A DNA stretch of 64,000 bases. It comes from Opitutales bacterium (GTDB lineage Bacteria > Verrucomicrobiota > Verrucomicrobiia > Opitutales > UBA953). Every line of letters begins with the position of its first letter. The first letter of the stretch is position 1. The position numbers and the translations under genes are program-made. The notes under the pieces are model-generated. The model had not been told where the DNA came from, made no database searches, and saw only the letters and a list, made by a program, of their open reading frames with translations. The DNA is taken from NCBI GenBank assembly GCA_030725715.1, contig JANRFG010000016.1, positions 62,001 through 126,000 on the forward strand. The letters are read 5' to 3'. Positions 37,808-48,114 of this stretch are shown here, one piece after another.

Positions 37808-37854
37808 CCAATGCGGGGTTGAGTAACCGGCCGACGGTAAGCCATGCTGGAAGC

Positions 37855-40053
37855 ATGCTGCTACGTCTCCTGCTGCTCGCGCCGCTGGCCGCCCTCGCCC
37901 AAGGCTCGCTGGTCGCCGACTGGCAGAAACAGTACGACACCTGGTACTGGAAGGCGCCACGGGCCAAGGTGGAAGCCCCACGCTGGAGCGAGAACGGACG
38001 CACGCTCGCCTATGGCTGGCTGGGCAAGGACGGACTCGAGTGGCGGCTGGTCGACTGCGAATCCGGCCAGAGCCGGCCTGCGTTCGACAAGGTGGCCTTG
38101 GTCAAGGCATTCAGGGATCTCGACGGACGTAAGGCCGACCCGCGCAATTGGCCATTCAAGCAAATCGTGCCGACCGAAGACGGACGCCTGCGGCTCGAAA
38201 GCGACAAGGGGTCATGGTGGCTCGGCAGGGACGGCAAGCTCGTGCTGGCAGCCGGCGCCTCACCGACCAAGGCAGAGACCAGATTAGACGGGAACAGCCG
38301 GATGCAGAATGCAGCCAAGGAAGGACTGCGTTCCCCCGTCGGCGGCGCGACCGTCGAACTCCGCGACGGCGACGTCTATCTCACTTCAGGCGAAGGCCAG
38401 CCGGCCCGCAAACTCACGCAACGCCCGGCAGGCTCCGTCGACGTCTTCGTCGGCCCGGTCTCCTGGTCCCCGGACGGCACGCATTTCGCGCTGTGGAGCG
38501 AACGTAAGCAGACCGTCCGGAAATACAAAGTAGTCGATTCGGTGAAGGCAGCGACCCGCGAGATCAACTACGACAAGCCCGGCGACCCACGGACGGAACG
38601 CGTGGCCTGGGTCTTCCAGTCCGACGGCAAGGGCGCCGCGGCCTGCCCATCGGAGCTCACCGGCAAGACCTACGCCACCGACCGACTGGATTGGTCCGCC
38701 GAGGGGCGTTTCCTACGGAGCGAGTACATCCGCCGCGGATTCACGGGGCATGGCGTCGTCGCTTACGACGTGAAGACCGGCGGATGGCGCAAGCTGTTCG
38801 CGGAAGAAGACCCCAAGTTCGTCTATACCTTCAACGCCCGTTATCGTCATGACCTCTCCGACGAACTGACCGTATGGGCCTCGGAGCGTACCGGCTGGAA
38901 TCACCTTTATGCGGTCGACCTTCGCACCGGTCGGACGCTCCGCCCCATCACGTCAGGAGAATGGGTCATGAAGCAGGTCCTGCACCTTGACCGGGCCAAG
39001 GGCCAGATCCTCTTCACCGCCGTCGGCCGTAACCCGGGCGAGAATCCTTACCACCATCACGTGTGCAAGGTAGGCGTGAACGGGGATGGCTTCGTCGACC
39101 TCACCCCGGGCGACGCGCACCACGAGGTGCTGTTCTCGCCCGACCGGCGCACCTTGATCGACACTGCTTCCCGCGTCGATCGCTCGCCCCTCTTCACGCT
39201 CCGCAGCGCGGCCGACGGCCGCCAGCTCGCCGTGCTGGGAGCGACGGATACCAACGAACTCGTGAAGGCCGGCTGGCAACCCGCCCGCCCTTTCGTCGCC
39301 AAGGACCGCGAGGGCAAGTTCGACATCTGGGGCGTCGTCACCCGGCCGCACCCGTTCGACCCCAAGAAGAAGTATCCCGTCATCGAACATATCTACGCCG
39401 GCCCGCACGGGTCCTTCGCGCCCCGCAACTTCAATTGGTGGCATCGTAAACATCGCGAGCTTTCGACGATGGGTTTCTACGTCGTGCAGATGGACGGACG
39501 CGGGACGAACCATCGCGGCAAGGAATTCCATCAGCAGAGCTGGCGCAACCTCAAGGACGGCGGCTTCCCCGACCGCATCGCCTGGATGCAGGCGTTGGCC
39601 AAGACAGAGCCCAGCATGGACCTCTCCCGCGTGGGCATCTTCGGTGGGTCCGCCGGCGGGCAGAACACGGCCCACGCCCTGCTCCTGCACGGCGGCTTCT
39701 ACAAGGCCGGGGCGGCCGACTGCGGGTGCTACGACAACCGGGTCGACAAGCTCTGGTGGAACGAGCAATGGCTCGGCTACCCCCTCGGTCCTTGGTACGA
39801 CGAGAACTCCTGCTCCCGCTACGCCGCCAACCTCCGCGGGCGGTTGTTCCTCTCGGTCGGCGAGTCCGACACGAACGTCGATGTCAAGTGCAGCTACGAC
39901 TTCCGTGACGCGTTGCTCAAGGCCGGCAAGAAGGACCAGATCGAGTTCCACGTCGTCCCGGGCGCCAACCACGGGGCGGGCGAATCCAACGACATGCGTG
40001 AGAAACGAGCCCGCTTCTTCCGTGACGCCTTAGGCGGCCCTCTTCCCTTATGA
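37855..40053 (+). CDS. S9-family prolyl oligopeptidase / dipeptidyl peptidase IV-like
   Basis: A 732-residue exported serine peptidase (signal peptide about 1-16, start at the ATG at 37855). The N-terminal two thirds look like a DPP-IV-type beta-propeller. The alpha/beta hydrolase domain carries the nucleophile elbow GGSAGG, the acid in GESDTNVD and the base in GANHGAG. Expected substrates are short peptides, often with penultimate proline. The stop overlaps the next start by 4 nt. Confidence 0.9.
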   Translation: MLLRLLLLAPLAALAQGSLVADWQKQYDTWYWKAPRAKVEAPRWSENGRTLAYGWLGKDGLEWRLVDCESGQSRPAFDKVALVKAFRDLDGRKADPRNWPFKQIVPTEDGRLRLESDKGSWWLGRDGKLVLAAGASPTKAETRLDGNSRMQNAAKEGLRSPVGGATVELRDGDVYLTSGEGQPARKLTQRPAGSVDVFVGPVSWSPDGTHFALWSERKQTVRKYKVVDSVKAATREINYDKPGDPRTERVAWVFQSDGKGAAACPSELTGKTYATDRLDWSAEGRFLRSEYIRRGFTGHGVVAYDVKTGGWRKLFAEEDPKFVYTFNARYRHDLSDELTVWASERTGWNHLYAVDLRTGRTLRPITSGEWVMKQVLHLDRAKGQILFTAVGRNPGENPYHHHVCKVGVNGDGFVDLTPGDAHHEVLFSPDRRTLIDTASRVDRSPLFTLRSAADGRQLAVLGATDTNELVKAGWQPARPFVAKDREGKFDIWGVVTRPHPFDPKKKYPVIEHIYAGPHGSFAPRNFNWWHRKHRELSTMGFYVVQMDGRGTNHRGKEFHQQSWRNLKDGGFPDRIAWMQALAKTEPSMDLSRVGIFGGSAGGQNTAHALLLHGGFYKAGAADCGCYDNRVDKLWWNEQWLGYPLGPWYDENSCSRYAANLRGRLFLSVGESDTNVDVKCSYDFRDALLKAGKKDQIEFHVVPGANHGAGESNDMREKRARFFRDALGGPLPL

Positions 40054-40583
40054 CCAAATCCACCGCCGGCGCCGGCCTGATCGAGCTGCGCCTCAGCAAC
40101 GTCGGCCAGCTTTTCAACACCATGGATCCGTCTCCGTTCCACGAGCGCGACCTGGATCATGACGCCGAAGAATTCATCCTCAGCTGGGCCCGTGAGCATG
40201 AACGCGACTCCGAACTACGGCTCCGCGTCGTCCTGAAGCAGCCGGCGGATGAAATCGTGGCAGGGCAGGTCCGGGAATCCGTCCGGCATTACTTCGAATA
40301 CCAGGCCCGCATCGCCCGTCGGGAGCTGCGCGGCCTCTTCAGCGAAGGCCGGACCGCCCTCGCCATCGGGGTGCTGTTCCTGGCCGCGACCCTCATCCTC
40401 CGCGGGCTGATCCCCGCGGGTGGCTGGACGGAATTCGTCCGCGAAGGTCTCACCATCTGCGGCTGGGTCGGCCTCTGGAAGCCGATCGACATCCATCTGT
40501 ACCGATGGTGGCCGCTGAAGGCCCGCGGCGACCTCCTGGCGCGCATCGGCCGGTGTCAGGTCGAAGTCGTTTTCGAGGCCTGA
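40050..40583 (+). CDS. Small membrane protein of unknown function
   Basis: A 177-residue protein overlapping the peptidase stop by ATGA. The N-terminal half is soluble and charged and contains LFNTMDPSPFHERDLDHDAEEFI. I recall this block from a widespread uncharacterised bacterial family. Two hydrophobic segments (about 105-122 and 131-148) form a helical hairpin. The C-terminus, WWPLKARGDLLARI, is basic. Function is unknown; translational coupling suggests co-expression with the peptidase. Confidence 0.75.
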   Translation: MTKSTAGAGLIELRLSNVGQLFNTMDPSPFHERDLDHDAEEFILSWAREHERDSELRLRVVLKQPADEIVAGQVRESVRHYFEYQARIARRELRGLFSEGRTALAIGVLFLAATLILRGLIPAGGWTEFVREGLTICGWVGLWKPIDIHLYRWWPLKARGDLLARIGRCQVEVVFEA

Positions 40584-40693
40584 AGGCAGGCCCGCAACGC
40601 CCTTATGGGGAGGGTAAGAACCCCCGAAATAACGAATTTTTTACGATGTGGCATTGACTGAGGGGGTGCCCTGCCCCAATCCCAACCTTTCGC

Positions 40694-42478
40694 ATGCAGA
40701 ATTTCGCGAGCCAGTGCCTGGACCAGACCAAGGCCCTCCTCAAACTCAACTTCAACTCCCTCGCTCCTGACGGGACTGTCGTGCCCGTCGATGGCGAGGT
40801 CTCCCGTGCCGATGAGCCCGGCCACGCCGCCCTGGCCTTCGGGGAATATTTCCGGGCCACCGGCGACCTCTCCCTCGACCGCCAGAACATCGCGGAGATC
40901 GTCGCCAAGACGATCACCGCCCAGGTCCGTGTCAGCCAAGGCTCCGACAACGGCATGGCCTTCGCCTGCCTCGGCCTGCTCGCCTTCGGTCCGACGCGCG
41001 AACGCAACCCCGTCTGGGAGCTCCTCGACGAGTCCACCCGCGCCCTCATCGACGAGCGTCTGGCCGTCGAACATGACCACCACGACCACGTCCAGGCCTT
41101 CGATATCGCCAAGGCCGTCTGCCGTTTCTCCTTCGGCCTGACCAAGAAGGACGAGACGGGCGCGCTCGTCGACCGCTTCATGGACCGCATCACCGCGGCC
41201 TCCACCGGCGGCTTCCACGACGAGGCCTCCAAGGCCGCGAACCCCGACAATTTCGGCGGGGCCTTCGACCTCTACGGCGTCGTCTCGCTGATCTTCATCC
41301 GCCAGTCCCTCCAGCTACACGCGAACATCCAGGTCCGTGACGACAAACTGCCCAGGCTCCGCGGCCTCGCCGAGAAGTACCTCCGGGTGATCATGGACAC
41401 CGTCCGCGAAGACGGGCTCGGCTGGAGCTACGGCCGCGGCATCGGCGCCTACGGCCAGATGCACTGCATCACCCTGTTGCTCCAGGCCCTGCGGGACCGC
41501 TGGGTGCCGGTCGACAAGGAGCCGCTGGCCCGCGACCTCGTGCGCCGCCTGTACGCCCATTTCTTCACGACGTTCTTCGACGCCGAGCACGGCGCCATCG
41601 TCATCCGCGACGGCGAGCGCGACACCATCCCGGGCCACACCACCCGCATGGCCAACTTCGACGCCGCCCGTTACCTTTCGCAGTGGTCCCGGCTCGCCAA
41701 GACCATCGGTGGTTCGATGGACGTGTTCAAGCCGGCCAGCCGCCTGCCGGTCTGCCGCTTCTTCTCCTACGACAAGTCGCCGCGCAAGGAACAGGGCCTC
41801 CTCTCGTATCAGGATCCCGCCTCGGGCCTGCACGTGATCCTGCCGCTGGTCTCCTCCGGTTCGCATCGCTTCTCCGACTCGCTGGCCTTCCCGCACATGC
41901 CGGGCGTCTTCGACTGGCCGTCCAACCAGGCGACCACCCCGTTCATCCCGGAGTTCACCATCGGCGGCAAGGTCTTCACGCCTTCCTTCTACGGCAAGAA
42001 CGCGCAGGTCGCCATGGGCACCAAGGCCGGCACCTATCATTTCCGCTACGAACAGCCCGACCTCGTCGACGGAGACGAAAAGATCTCCGCCAACATCGCC
42101 TCCCTCAAGGTCGACTGGGAGTTCAACGGCGGCCGCATCATCGGACGTTTCACGCTCACCGCCAAGGCGGCCGTGGTGCTCGAAGATTTCCGCCTGGTGC
42201 TCCCGATCGCCGCGACCCATTCCCGCATGACGCCGGGCAACGCCCTCGTCCTCGGCGCCGAATCGCATCGATGTGAGGTCCTCAAGGATGATTTCCATGC
42301 CGCCTGGGCCGAGACCAAGGTCGTGAGCGACAACCCCAAGCACCGCACCTGCTGGGGCAAGGTCCACTTCTACCAGACGCTGCAGCGCGACAAGCCGATG
42401 CCCCTGCGCGCCGGCATGAGCTACGCCTTCGAGATCGCCTACCAGCCCCATATCGTCCGGGCCGGTGACGCGGTCTGA
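40694..42478 (+). CDS. Unrecognised 594-residue cytoplasmic protein (possible alpha/alpha-toroid plus beta-sandwich)
   Basis: I do not recognise this protein confidently. There is no signal peptide. Residues 1-330 are rich in amphipathic helices and include a histidine cluster HDHHDH (127-132), NPDNFGGAFDLYG (about 183-195) and GWSYGRGIGAYGQMH (243-257). The last recalls the active-site helices of alpha/alpha-barrel lyases, heparinase-like and DUF2264 proteins. Residues 370-590 are beta-rich, as in the sandwich domain that often follows such barrels. A cytoplasmic uronate/oligosaccharide-processing enzyme would fit, but this is inference. It is preceded by a 110-nt gap containing TTGACT at 40654 without a convincing -10, and followed by metG after 78 nt. 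Confidence 0.7.
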   Translation: MQNFASQCLDQTKALLKLNFNSLAPDGTVVPVDGEVSRADEPGHAALAFGEYFRATGDLSLDRQNIAEIVAKTITAQVRVSQGSDNGMAFACLGLLAFGPTRERNPVWELLDESTRALIDERLAVEHDHHDHVQAFDIAKAVCRFSFGLTKKDETGALVDRFMDRITAASTGGFHDEASKAANPDNFGGAFDLYGVVSLIFIRQSLQLHANIQVRDDKLPRLRGLAEKYLRVIMDTVREDGLGWSYGRGIGAYGQMHCITLLLQALRDRWVPVDKEPLARDLVRRLYAHFFTTFFDAEHGAIVIRDGERDTIPGHTTRMANFDAARYLSQWSRLAKTIGGSMDVFKPASRLPVCRFFSYDKSPRKEQGLLSYQDPASGLHVILPLVSSGSHRFSDSLAFPHMPGVFDWPSNQATTPFIPEFTIGGKVFTPSFYGKNAQVAMGTKAGTYHFRYEQPDLVDGDEKISANIASLKVDWEFNGGRIIGRFTLTAKAAVVLEDFRLVLPIAATHSRMTPGNALVLGAESHRCEVLKDDFHAAWAETKVVSDNPKHRTCWGKVHFYQTLQRDKPMPLRAGMSYAFEIAYQPHIVRAGDAV

Positions 42479-42556
42479 GGGCGGTTTCCCCGCCGCTCCC
42501 GCCTTCGGGGTTGTCCTGCCCCCTGACCCTGCCCTATGTCCCTAGGGTAACTCTTC

Positions 42557-44098
42557 ATGCCCAGTCCGTTCTACATCACCACGGCCATCGACTACGCCAA
42601 CGGCTCGCCGCACCTCGGCCATGCCTACGAGAAAGTCCTCTCCGACGTGATTTCCCGGCACATGCGCATGAGCGGGCGCCCGGTCCACTTCCTCACCGGA
42701 CTGGACGAACACGGCCAGAAGGTCCAGCAGACGGCGCTGAAGCGCGGCGTCGAACCGCAGGTCCTCGTCGACGGGATCGCCGCGGTCTTCAAGGGCATGC
42801 TGGGCGACCTCAACATCTCGAACGACGACTACATCCGCACGACCGAACCACGACATAAGCAGGTCGTCCGACAGTTCCTGCAGAAGCTGTTCGACCAAGG
42901 CCTCATCTACAAGGGCCAGAAGACCGACTGGTATTCGACCCGCCAGGAGCAGTTCCTCACGGACAAGGACCGGGCGCCGGACGGCTCCTGGCCGGAGATC
43001 TACGGCGAGGTCACCCAGACGACCGAAGAGAACTACTATTTCAAGCTGACGCAGTTCCAGCCTTGGCTGGTCGAGCACCTCCGCTCTCACCCGGACTTCA
43101 TCACGCCGCGCTTCCGTCAGAACCAGGTCCTCGAGTTCCTGAAGGAGCCGATGAACGACCTGTGCATCTCGCGTCCGAAGACCCGTCTGACCTGGGGCAT
43201 CGAACTGCCCTTCGATACGGCGTTCGTCACCTACGTCTGGTTCGATGCCCTGACCAACTACTACTCGGCCGTCGCGGACAAAGGCCTCTGGCCCGCCGAC
43301 GTACACGTCATCGGCAAGGACATCCTCTCGCCGCCCCATGCGGTCTACTGGCCCTGCATGCTCAAGGCCCTCGGCATCGTGCCCCCGCGCCAGCTGCTCG
43401 TCCACGGCTGGTGGACGGTCAACAATCAGAAGGCCTCGAAATCCGCCGGTAACGCCGCCGACACCCTCGGTTTCGTCGCTTCGCACGGGGCCGACGCCTT
43501 CCGTTTCTACCTCTGCCGTGAGATGGTCGTCGGTCAGGACGCCGACTTTTCGACGCTGACGTTCGAGAACCGCTACAAAGCCGACCTGGGCAACAACCTC
43601 GGCAACCTCGTCAACCGCCTGCTCAACATGGTGGGCCGCAATTACGCCGGCGCGATCCCGGCCGCGGCGGCCGACGAAGAACTCGAACAGAATCTCCGTC
43701 GCCTCTGGGACGACAGCGTGAAGAAATACGCGGAGGCCTTCGCCGACTACCAGGTCAGCCACGCCCTCGAAGCCCTCTGGGTGTTCATCAGCGCGATGAA
43801 CGCCTACATCGAAGCCCGCGCCCCGTGGAAGCTCGCGAAGTCCGCCGACTCCGCCGATCGCGCCCGCCTCGACTCCTGCCTCGCGCACGTGGCCGAAGGC
43901 CTGCGCCTCGTCGGCACCTTGCTCACCCCGGTGATGCCGGCCACCTGTGACAAACTCCTGACGAACATCGGCCGTCCGGCAGCCACGACCTTCGACGGTC
44001 AGCTCACCTGGTCATCCGTCTGCACGGGCTCGAAAGTAGCTGAAAAGTGCATCCTTTTCCCGCCGATCGAGGCTCCGCAGGAAAGTCCGCCCGCCTGA
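42557..44098 (+). CDS. metG: Methionyl-tRNA synthetase
   Basis: A 513-residue class I synthetase. The HIGH motif appears as HLGH (19-22) and the KMSKS loop as KASKS (292-296). TTAIDYANGSPH opens the Rossmann fold, and the anticodon domain includes NNLGNLVNRLLNM. The cysteine zinc knuckle of E. coli MetG is replaced by a short YSTRQEQF stretch, and the C-terminal tRNA-binding dimer domain is absent, as in the short bacterial type. Confidence 0.96.
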   Translation: MPSPFYITTAIDYANGSPHLGHAYEKVLSDVISRHMRMSGRPVHFLTGLDEHGQKVQQTALKRGVEPQVLVDGIAAVFKGMLGDLNISNDDYIRTTEPRHKQVVRQFLQKLFDQGLIYKGQKTDWYSTRQEQFLTDKDRAPDGSWPEIYGEVTQTTEENYYFKLTQFQPWLVEHLRSHPDFITPRFRQNQVLEFLKEPMNDLCISRPKTRLTWGIELPFDTAFVTYVWFDALTNYYSAVADKGLWPADVHVIGKDILSPPHAVYWPCMLKALGIVPPRQLLVHGWWTVNNQKASKSAGNAADTLGFVASHGADAFRFYLCREMVVGQDADFSTLTFENRYKADLGNNLGNLVNRLLNMVGRNYAGAIPAAAADEELEQNLRRLWDDSVKKYAEAFADYQVSHALEALWVFISAMNAYIEARAPWKLAKSADSADRARLDSCLAHVAEGLRLVGTLLTPVMPATCDKLLTNIGRPAATTFDGQLTWSSVCTGSKVAEKCILFPPIEAPQESPPA

Positions 44099-44134
44099 GT
44101 GGACAACGGCTGAGGATGGCCTAACTTTCCGGAT

Positions 44135-45475
44135 ATGGAACCCGTCAAAATCCTGGATGAGGCCGACCTTCTGGCCAAGGCTGAGGCTCGGGCTGGCGAC
44201 CATGGTTTCGTGTCGTATGAGTTCGCGGTCCCGGAACTCGATCCGCTGGCGGTGCTGGAGACGCTCAATGAGCCGGCTCCGAGAGGTTACTTTGAAAACC
44301 CTTCGCGCCGCCGTTCCCATGCCGCCGGCGCCCCCGTGCGACAGTGGCGTGGCCGGGGGGAGAAACGCTTCGCGGACGCCGATGGCTGGCTGAAGGGGCT
44401 CGACGCCGAACTGACCTGCGTGGGTCACCGTCCTCGCGTGATCGCGACTTTCCCTTTCTACCCCGGGACCGACGTCGAAGGCGCCGAAGCCCGGATGTTC
44501 CTGCCGGGATGGCAGGTCGTCAGTGAAGACGGCGTCACCACGGTCACGCTCGTCGAGCCCGCCGGCCCCGGCTGCGCCGCCCGCCTCGCCGTGCGCGCCG
44601 ACGGCTTCCGGCGCTTCAGCTACCGCTCCACCCCGCCTTCGCCGCGCGCACCGGTACCGACGGTGCTGTCCGAAGTCGGCGGCGCGTGGTTCACCTCGGC
44701 CGTCCTGCGGGCGACCGAACTCATCAAGGAAGGCTCGTTCGAGAAGATCGTCCTGTCGCGGGCTTTCGACTGGCGCCGCAGCGAGCCCTTCAGCGCCTAC
44801 GCGACCCTGCACCGGCTTCGTCGGGGCAACCCTCAGTGCCACACTTTCCTCGTCGACGAGGACGAAGGCTGCCTGGTCGGTTCGACGCCGGAGACGTTGC
44901 TGTCCCTCTTCGACGGCGCGGTGCGTTCCGAATCGGTGGCCGGCACGACCCGACGCGGCGAATCCGCCTCCGAGGACGCCTCGCTCGCCGAAGCCTTGCT
45001 GACGAGCGACAAGGATCGCCGCGAACATACGGCGGTGACGGCCTCGATCCTCCGACGCCTGCGCATGGTCGGCGTCCTCGCCGCCACCTCGCGCAACGCC
45101 GAACTCCTCCGTCTCGGCAACGTCATGCACCTGCGCACGCCGATCGAGGGCACCATGCCGGCGGATCGCCGCTTCCTCGAAGTCGCCGGCGAACTCCATC
45201 CGACGCCGGCGGTCGGCGGCAAGCCTCGCGCCCTCGCGCTCCCCTTCATCCCGGGGTTCGAGCCCCATCAGCGTGGCCTCTACACCGGCGCCGTCGGCTG
45301 GGTCCGCTCCGACGGACAGTCCGGCAAGCTCTTCGTCGCGCTGCGCTGCGCCCGGCTGAAAGGTTCCGCGGCCCGCGCCTTCGCCGGCGCCGGCATCGTC
45401 GCAGGCTCGGACCCGGGGGCGGAAGCCACCGAGACCGAGATGAAGCTGCGCACGATCCTCGAAGCCCTGATCTGA
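44135..45475 (+). CDS. Isochorismate synthase
   Basis: A 446-residue chorismate-using enzyme. The C-terminal half holds the family landmarks: FEKIVLSRAF, SVAGTTRRGE, GELHPTPAVGG and LYTGAVGWV. The HPTPA block distinguishes isochorismate synthases (MenF/EntC/DhbC) from anthranilate synthase. With no siderophore genes nearby, menaquinone synthesis (MenF) is the likelier role, though no other men gene is in the window. dtd starts 2 nt after its stop. Confidence 0.87.
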   Translation: MEPVKILDEADLLAKAEARAGDHGFVSYEFAVPELDPLAVLETLNEPAPRGYFENPSRRRSHAAGAPVRQWRGRGEKRFADADGWLKGLDAELTCVGHRPRVIATFPFYPGTDVEGAEARMFLPGWQVVSEDGVTTVTLVEPAGPGCAARLAVRADGFRRFSYRSTPPSPRAPVPTVLSEVGGAWFTSAVLRATELIKEGSFEKIVLSRAFDWRRSEPFSAYATLHRLRRGNPQCHTFLVDEDEGCLVGSTPETLLSLFDGAVRSESVAGTTRRGESASEDASLAEALLTSDKDRREHTAVTASILRRLRMVGVLAATSRNAELLRLGNVMHLRTPIEGTMPADRRFLEVAGELHPTPAVGGKPRALALPFIPGFEPHQRGLYTGAVGWVRSDGQSGKLFVALRCARLKGSAARAFAGAGIVAGSDPGAEATETEMKLRTILEALI

Positions 45476-45477
45476 GG

Positions 45478-45915
45478 ATGAAGGTCGTCCTGCAACGCGT
45501 CCTCAGCGCCGCCGTGTCCGTCGACGGGGTGACCAGCGGTGCGATCGGCGTTGGTTATCTCCTGCTGGTCGGCATCGCCGCAGGCGACGACGAGACGACC
45601 GTCCGCCGACTCGCCTCGGACGTCGCGAAGGCCCGGCTGATGCCTGACAGCCAAGGCAAGATGGGCGTCAATCTGCGCGACGCCGGCGGCGAAGCCCTCG
45701 CGGTCAGTCAGTTCACGCTCTTGGCGGACTTCTCCAAAGGCAACCGCCCCTCCTTCAACGGCGCGGCCCGCCCGGAAGTCGCCCGGCCGCTGTTCGACCT
45801 GTTCGTCGCCGAGCTTTCGACGCACCTCGGACGGCCCGTCCCGACGGGTGTCTTCGGCGCCGACATGCGCGTCGGACTCGTCAACGATGGTCCGGTGACG
45901 GTCGTCCTGGAGTAG
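45478..45915 (+). CDS. dtd: D-aminoacyl-tRNA deacylase
   Basis: A 145-residue protein of normal Dtd length that removes D-amino acids from tRNA. The start MKVVLQRVLSAAVSV, the SQFTLLADFSKGNRPSF block and the C-terminal NDGPVT (the cross-subunit Gly-Pro motif) are all present. It follows the isochorismate synthase by 2 nt, presumably in one transcript. Confidence 0.96.
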   Translation: MKVVLQRVLSAAVSVDGVTSGAIGVGYLLLVGIAAGDDETTVRRLASDVAKARLMPDSQGKMGVNLRDAGGEALAVSQFTLLADFSKGNRPSFNGAARPEVARPLFDLFVAELSTHLGRPVPTGVFGADMRVGLVNDGPVTVVLE

Positions 45916-45963
45916 TTTAGGCTTAACCTCCGGACGGCTTCGCCCTACCCCTCTGCTTCCGCC

Positions 45964-46718
<755 letters not shown>

Positions 46719-46722
<4 letters not shown>

Positions 46723-48071
46723 GCGCTGGTCGGCGGGACCGCCTTCGGCATCACCAGGATCTTGTCCAGGCGATGGCCGTCCATGTCGACGACCTCGAAG
46801 ATATGACCCAAGGCCTCGACCCGGTCGCCCTCGTTCGGGATGCGGCCGAGGGTGCGCATGATGAAGCCGGAGATGGCGGTGAAGCGTCCGGTGCCCTCGC
46901 CCGGGAATCGGCCGACGATGCCCGTCGCCTCGCGGAAGTCATCCAGGGTCACGATGGCGTCGACGATCCAGCTGCCGTCGTCGCGACGACGGATCGGCTT
47001 CGGCTGCGCGACGGGCGAACCTTCGTTGGGCAGTTCACCCACGACGGACTCGAGGACGTCGTTCAAGGAGACCACGCCGCGCACCCGTCCGAACTCGTCG
47101 GCCACGAGCGCGATGTGGATCTTATCCTTGCGGAACTTCTCGAGGAGCTGCGTGCCGGTACACTGCGGCGGCACGGTCGGCGGCTCGGTCAGCAGGTCCT
47201 TGATGGAGGCGCTGCCGGCCAGGGAAAGATTGGCCCAGAGGCGCTTCACGGAGACGACGCCGAGCGGACGGTCCGGCGAGCCACGGAAGACCGGGAACCA
47301 AGTGTGGCCGGACGCGACGACCTTGCGCCAGTTCACCTCGTCGGAGTCATCCAGATTGAGCCAGACGACGCGGTTGCTGGGCGTCATCAGGCGTTCGGCG
47401 GTGATGAGGTCCAGCGACAGGGCGCCGTGCACCATGCGATGCTCCGCGGCATGCAGGACGCCGGAAGCCATGCCTTGGTCGACCATCATGCGCAGCTCGT
47501 CTTCGGACATCGTGTCCTCGGGCGTACGCTTACGGCCGAACACCAAAAGGATGATGTCGGCGAAGAAGCCGAGCGTGCTGACCAACGGCGAAGCGAGCAA
47601 GGAGACCAGCATCATCGGACGGGACAGCAGCACCGCCAACCCCTCCGGGTCCGAGAGACCCAGACGCTTGGGCACGATCTCCGCGCAGATGATCGTGAGG
47701 GAGCCGATCACGAACGAGACGCCCATGCGGGAGAGGTTCGCGGCGTTGTCGTGCAGCCATGCGAAAGAACTGGCTTCCAAGTGCGGCTGCAGCGCGGCGG
47801 CGATGGGCGCCCCGCCGAAAGTGGCGGCGATGATGCTGCCGAACGTCAGGCCCACCTGGACGGTGGAAAGGAACTTGGAAGGGTTCGCGAGCAGCTCCAG
47901 GGCCGCCTTGGCTCCCTTGCTGCCATCCTCGGCCAGGCGCGTCAGGCGACGGCGGTTGGACGACACCAGCGCCATTTCGGAGAGCTCGAAAACACCGATG
48001 GTCACCCAGCAGGCCAATATGACGAATAATTCCACGAAAACAGGGCTACGGACTCCCCCATGGACAGTCAA
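46719..48071 (-). CDS. CNNM/CBS/CorC-domain membrane protein (haemolysin C-like transporter)
   Basis: A 450-residue protein: an N-terminal DUF21/CNNM membrane domain (about 12-200, with [16 protein letters not shown] and [13 protein letters not shown]), two CBS domains (about 210-340), and a C-terminal CorC_HlyC domain. Such proteins are linked to magnesium or cobalt efflux. The start is uncertain: the frame opens at a TTG (48071), and a GTG at 48035 ([10 protein letters not shown]) would begin right at the first membrane helix. Confidence 0.88.
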
Positions 48072-48114
48072 ATCCGCTTGTTCACCCCCACCCTAACCCT
48101 AGGTTAAACCCTCA

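Noticed and set aside
48090-48110. Telomere-like CCCTAACCCTAGGTT string
   Set aside because: It is a single short occurrence before nadB with an imperfect palindrome, with no array or other support.
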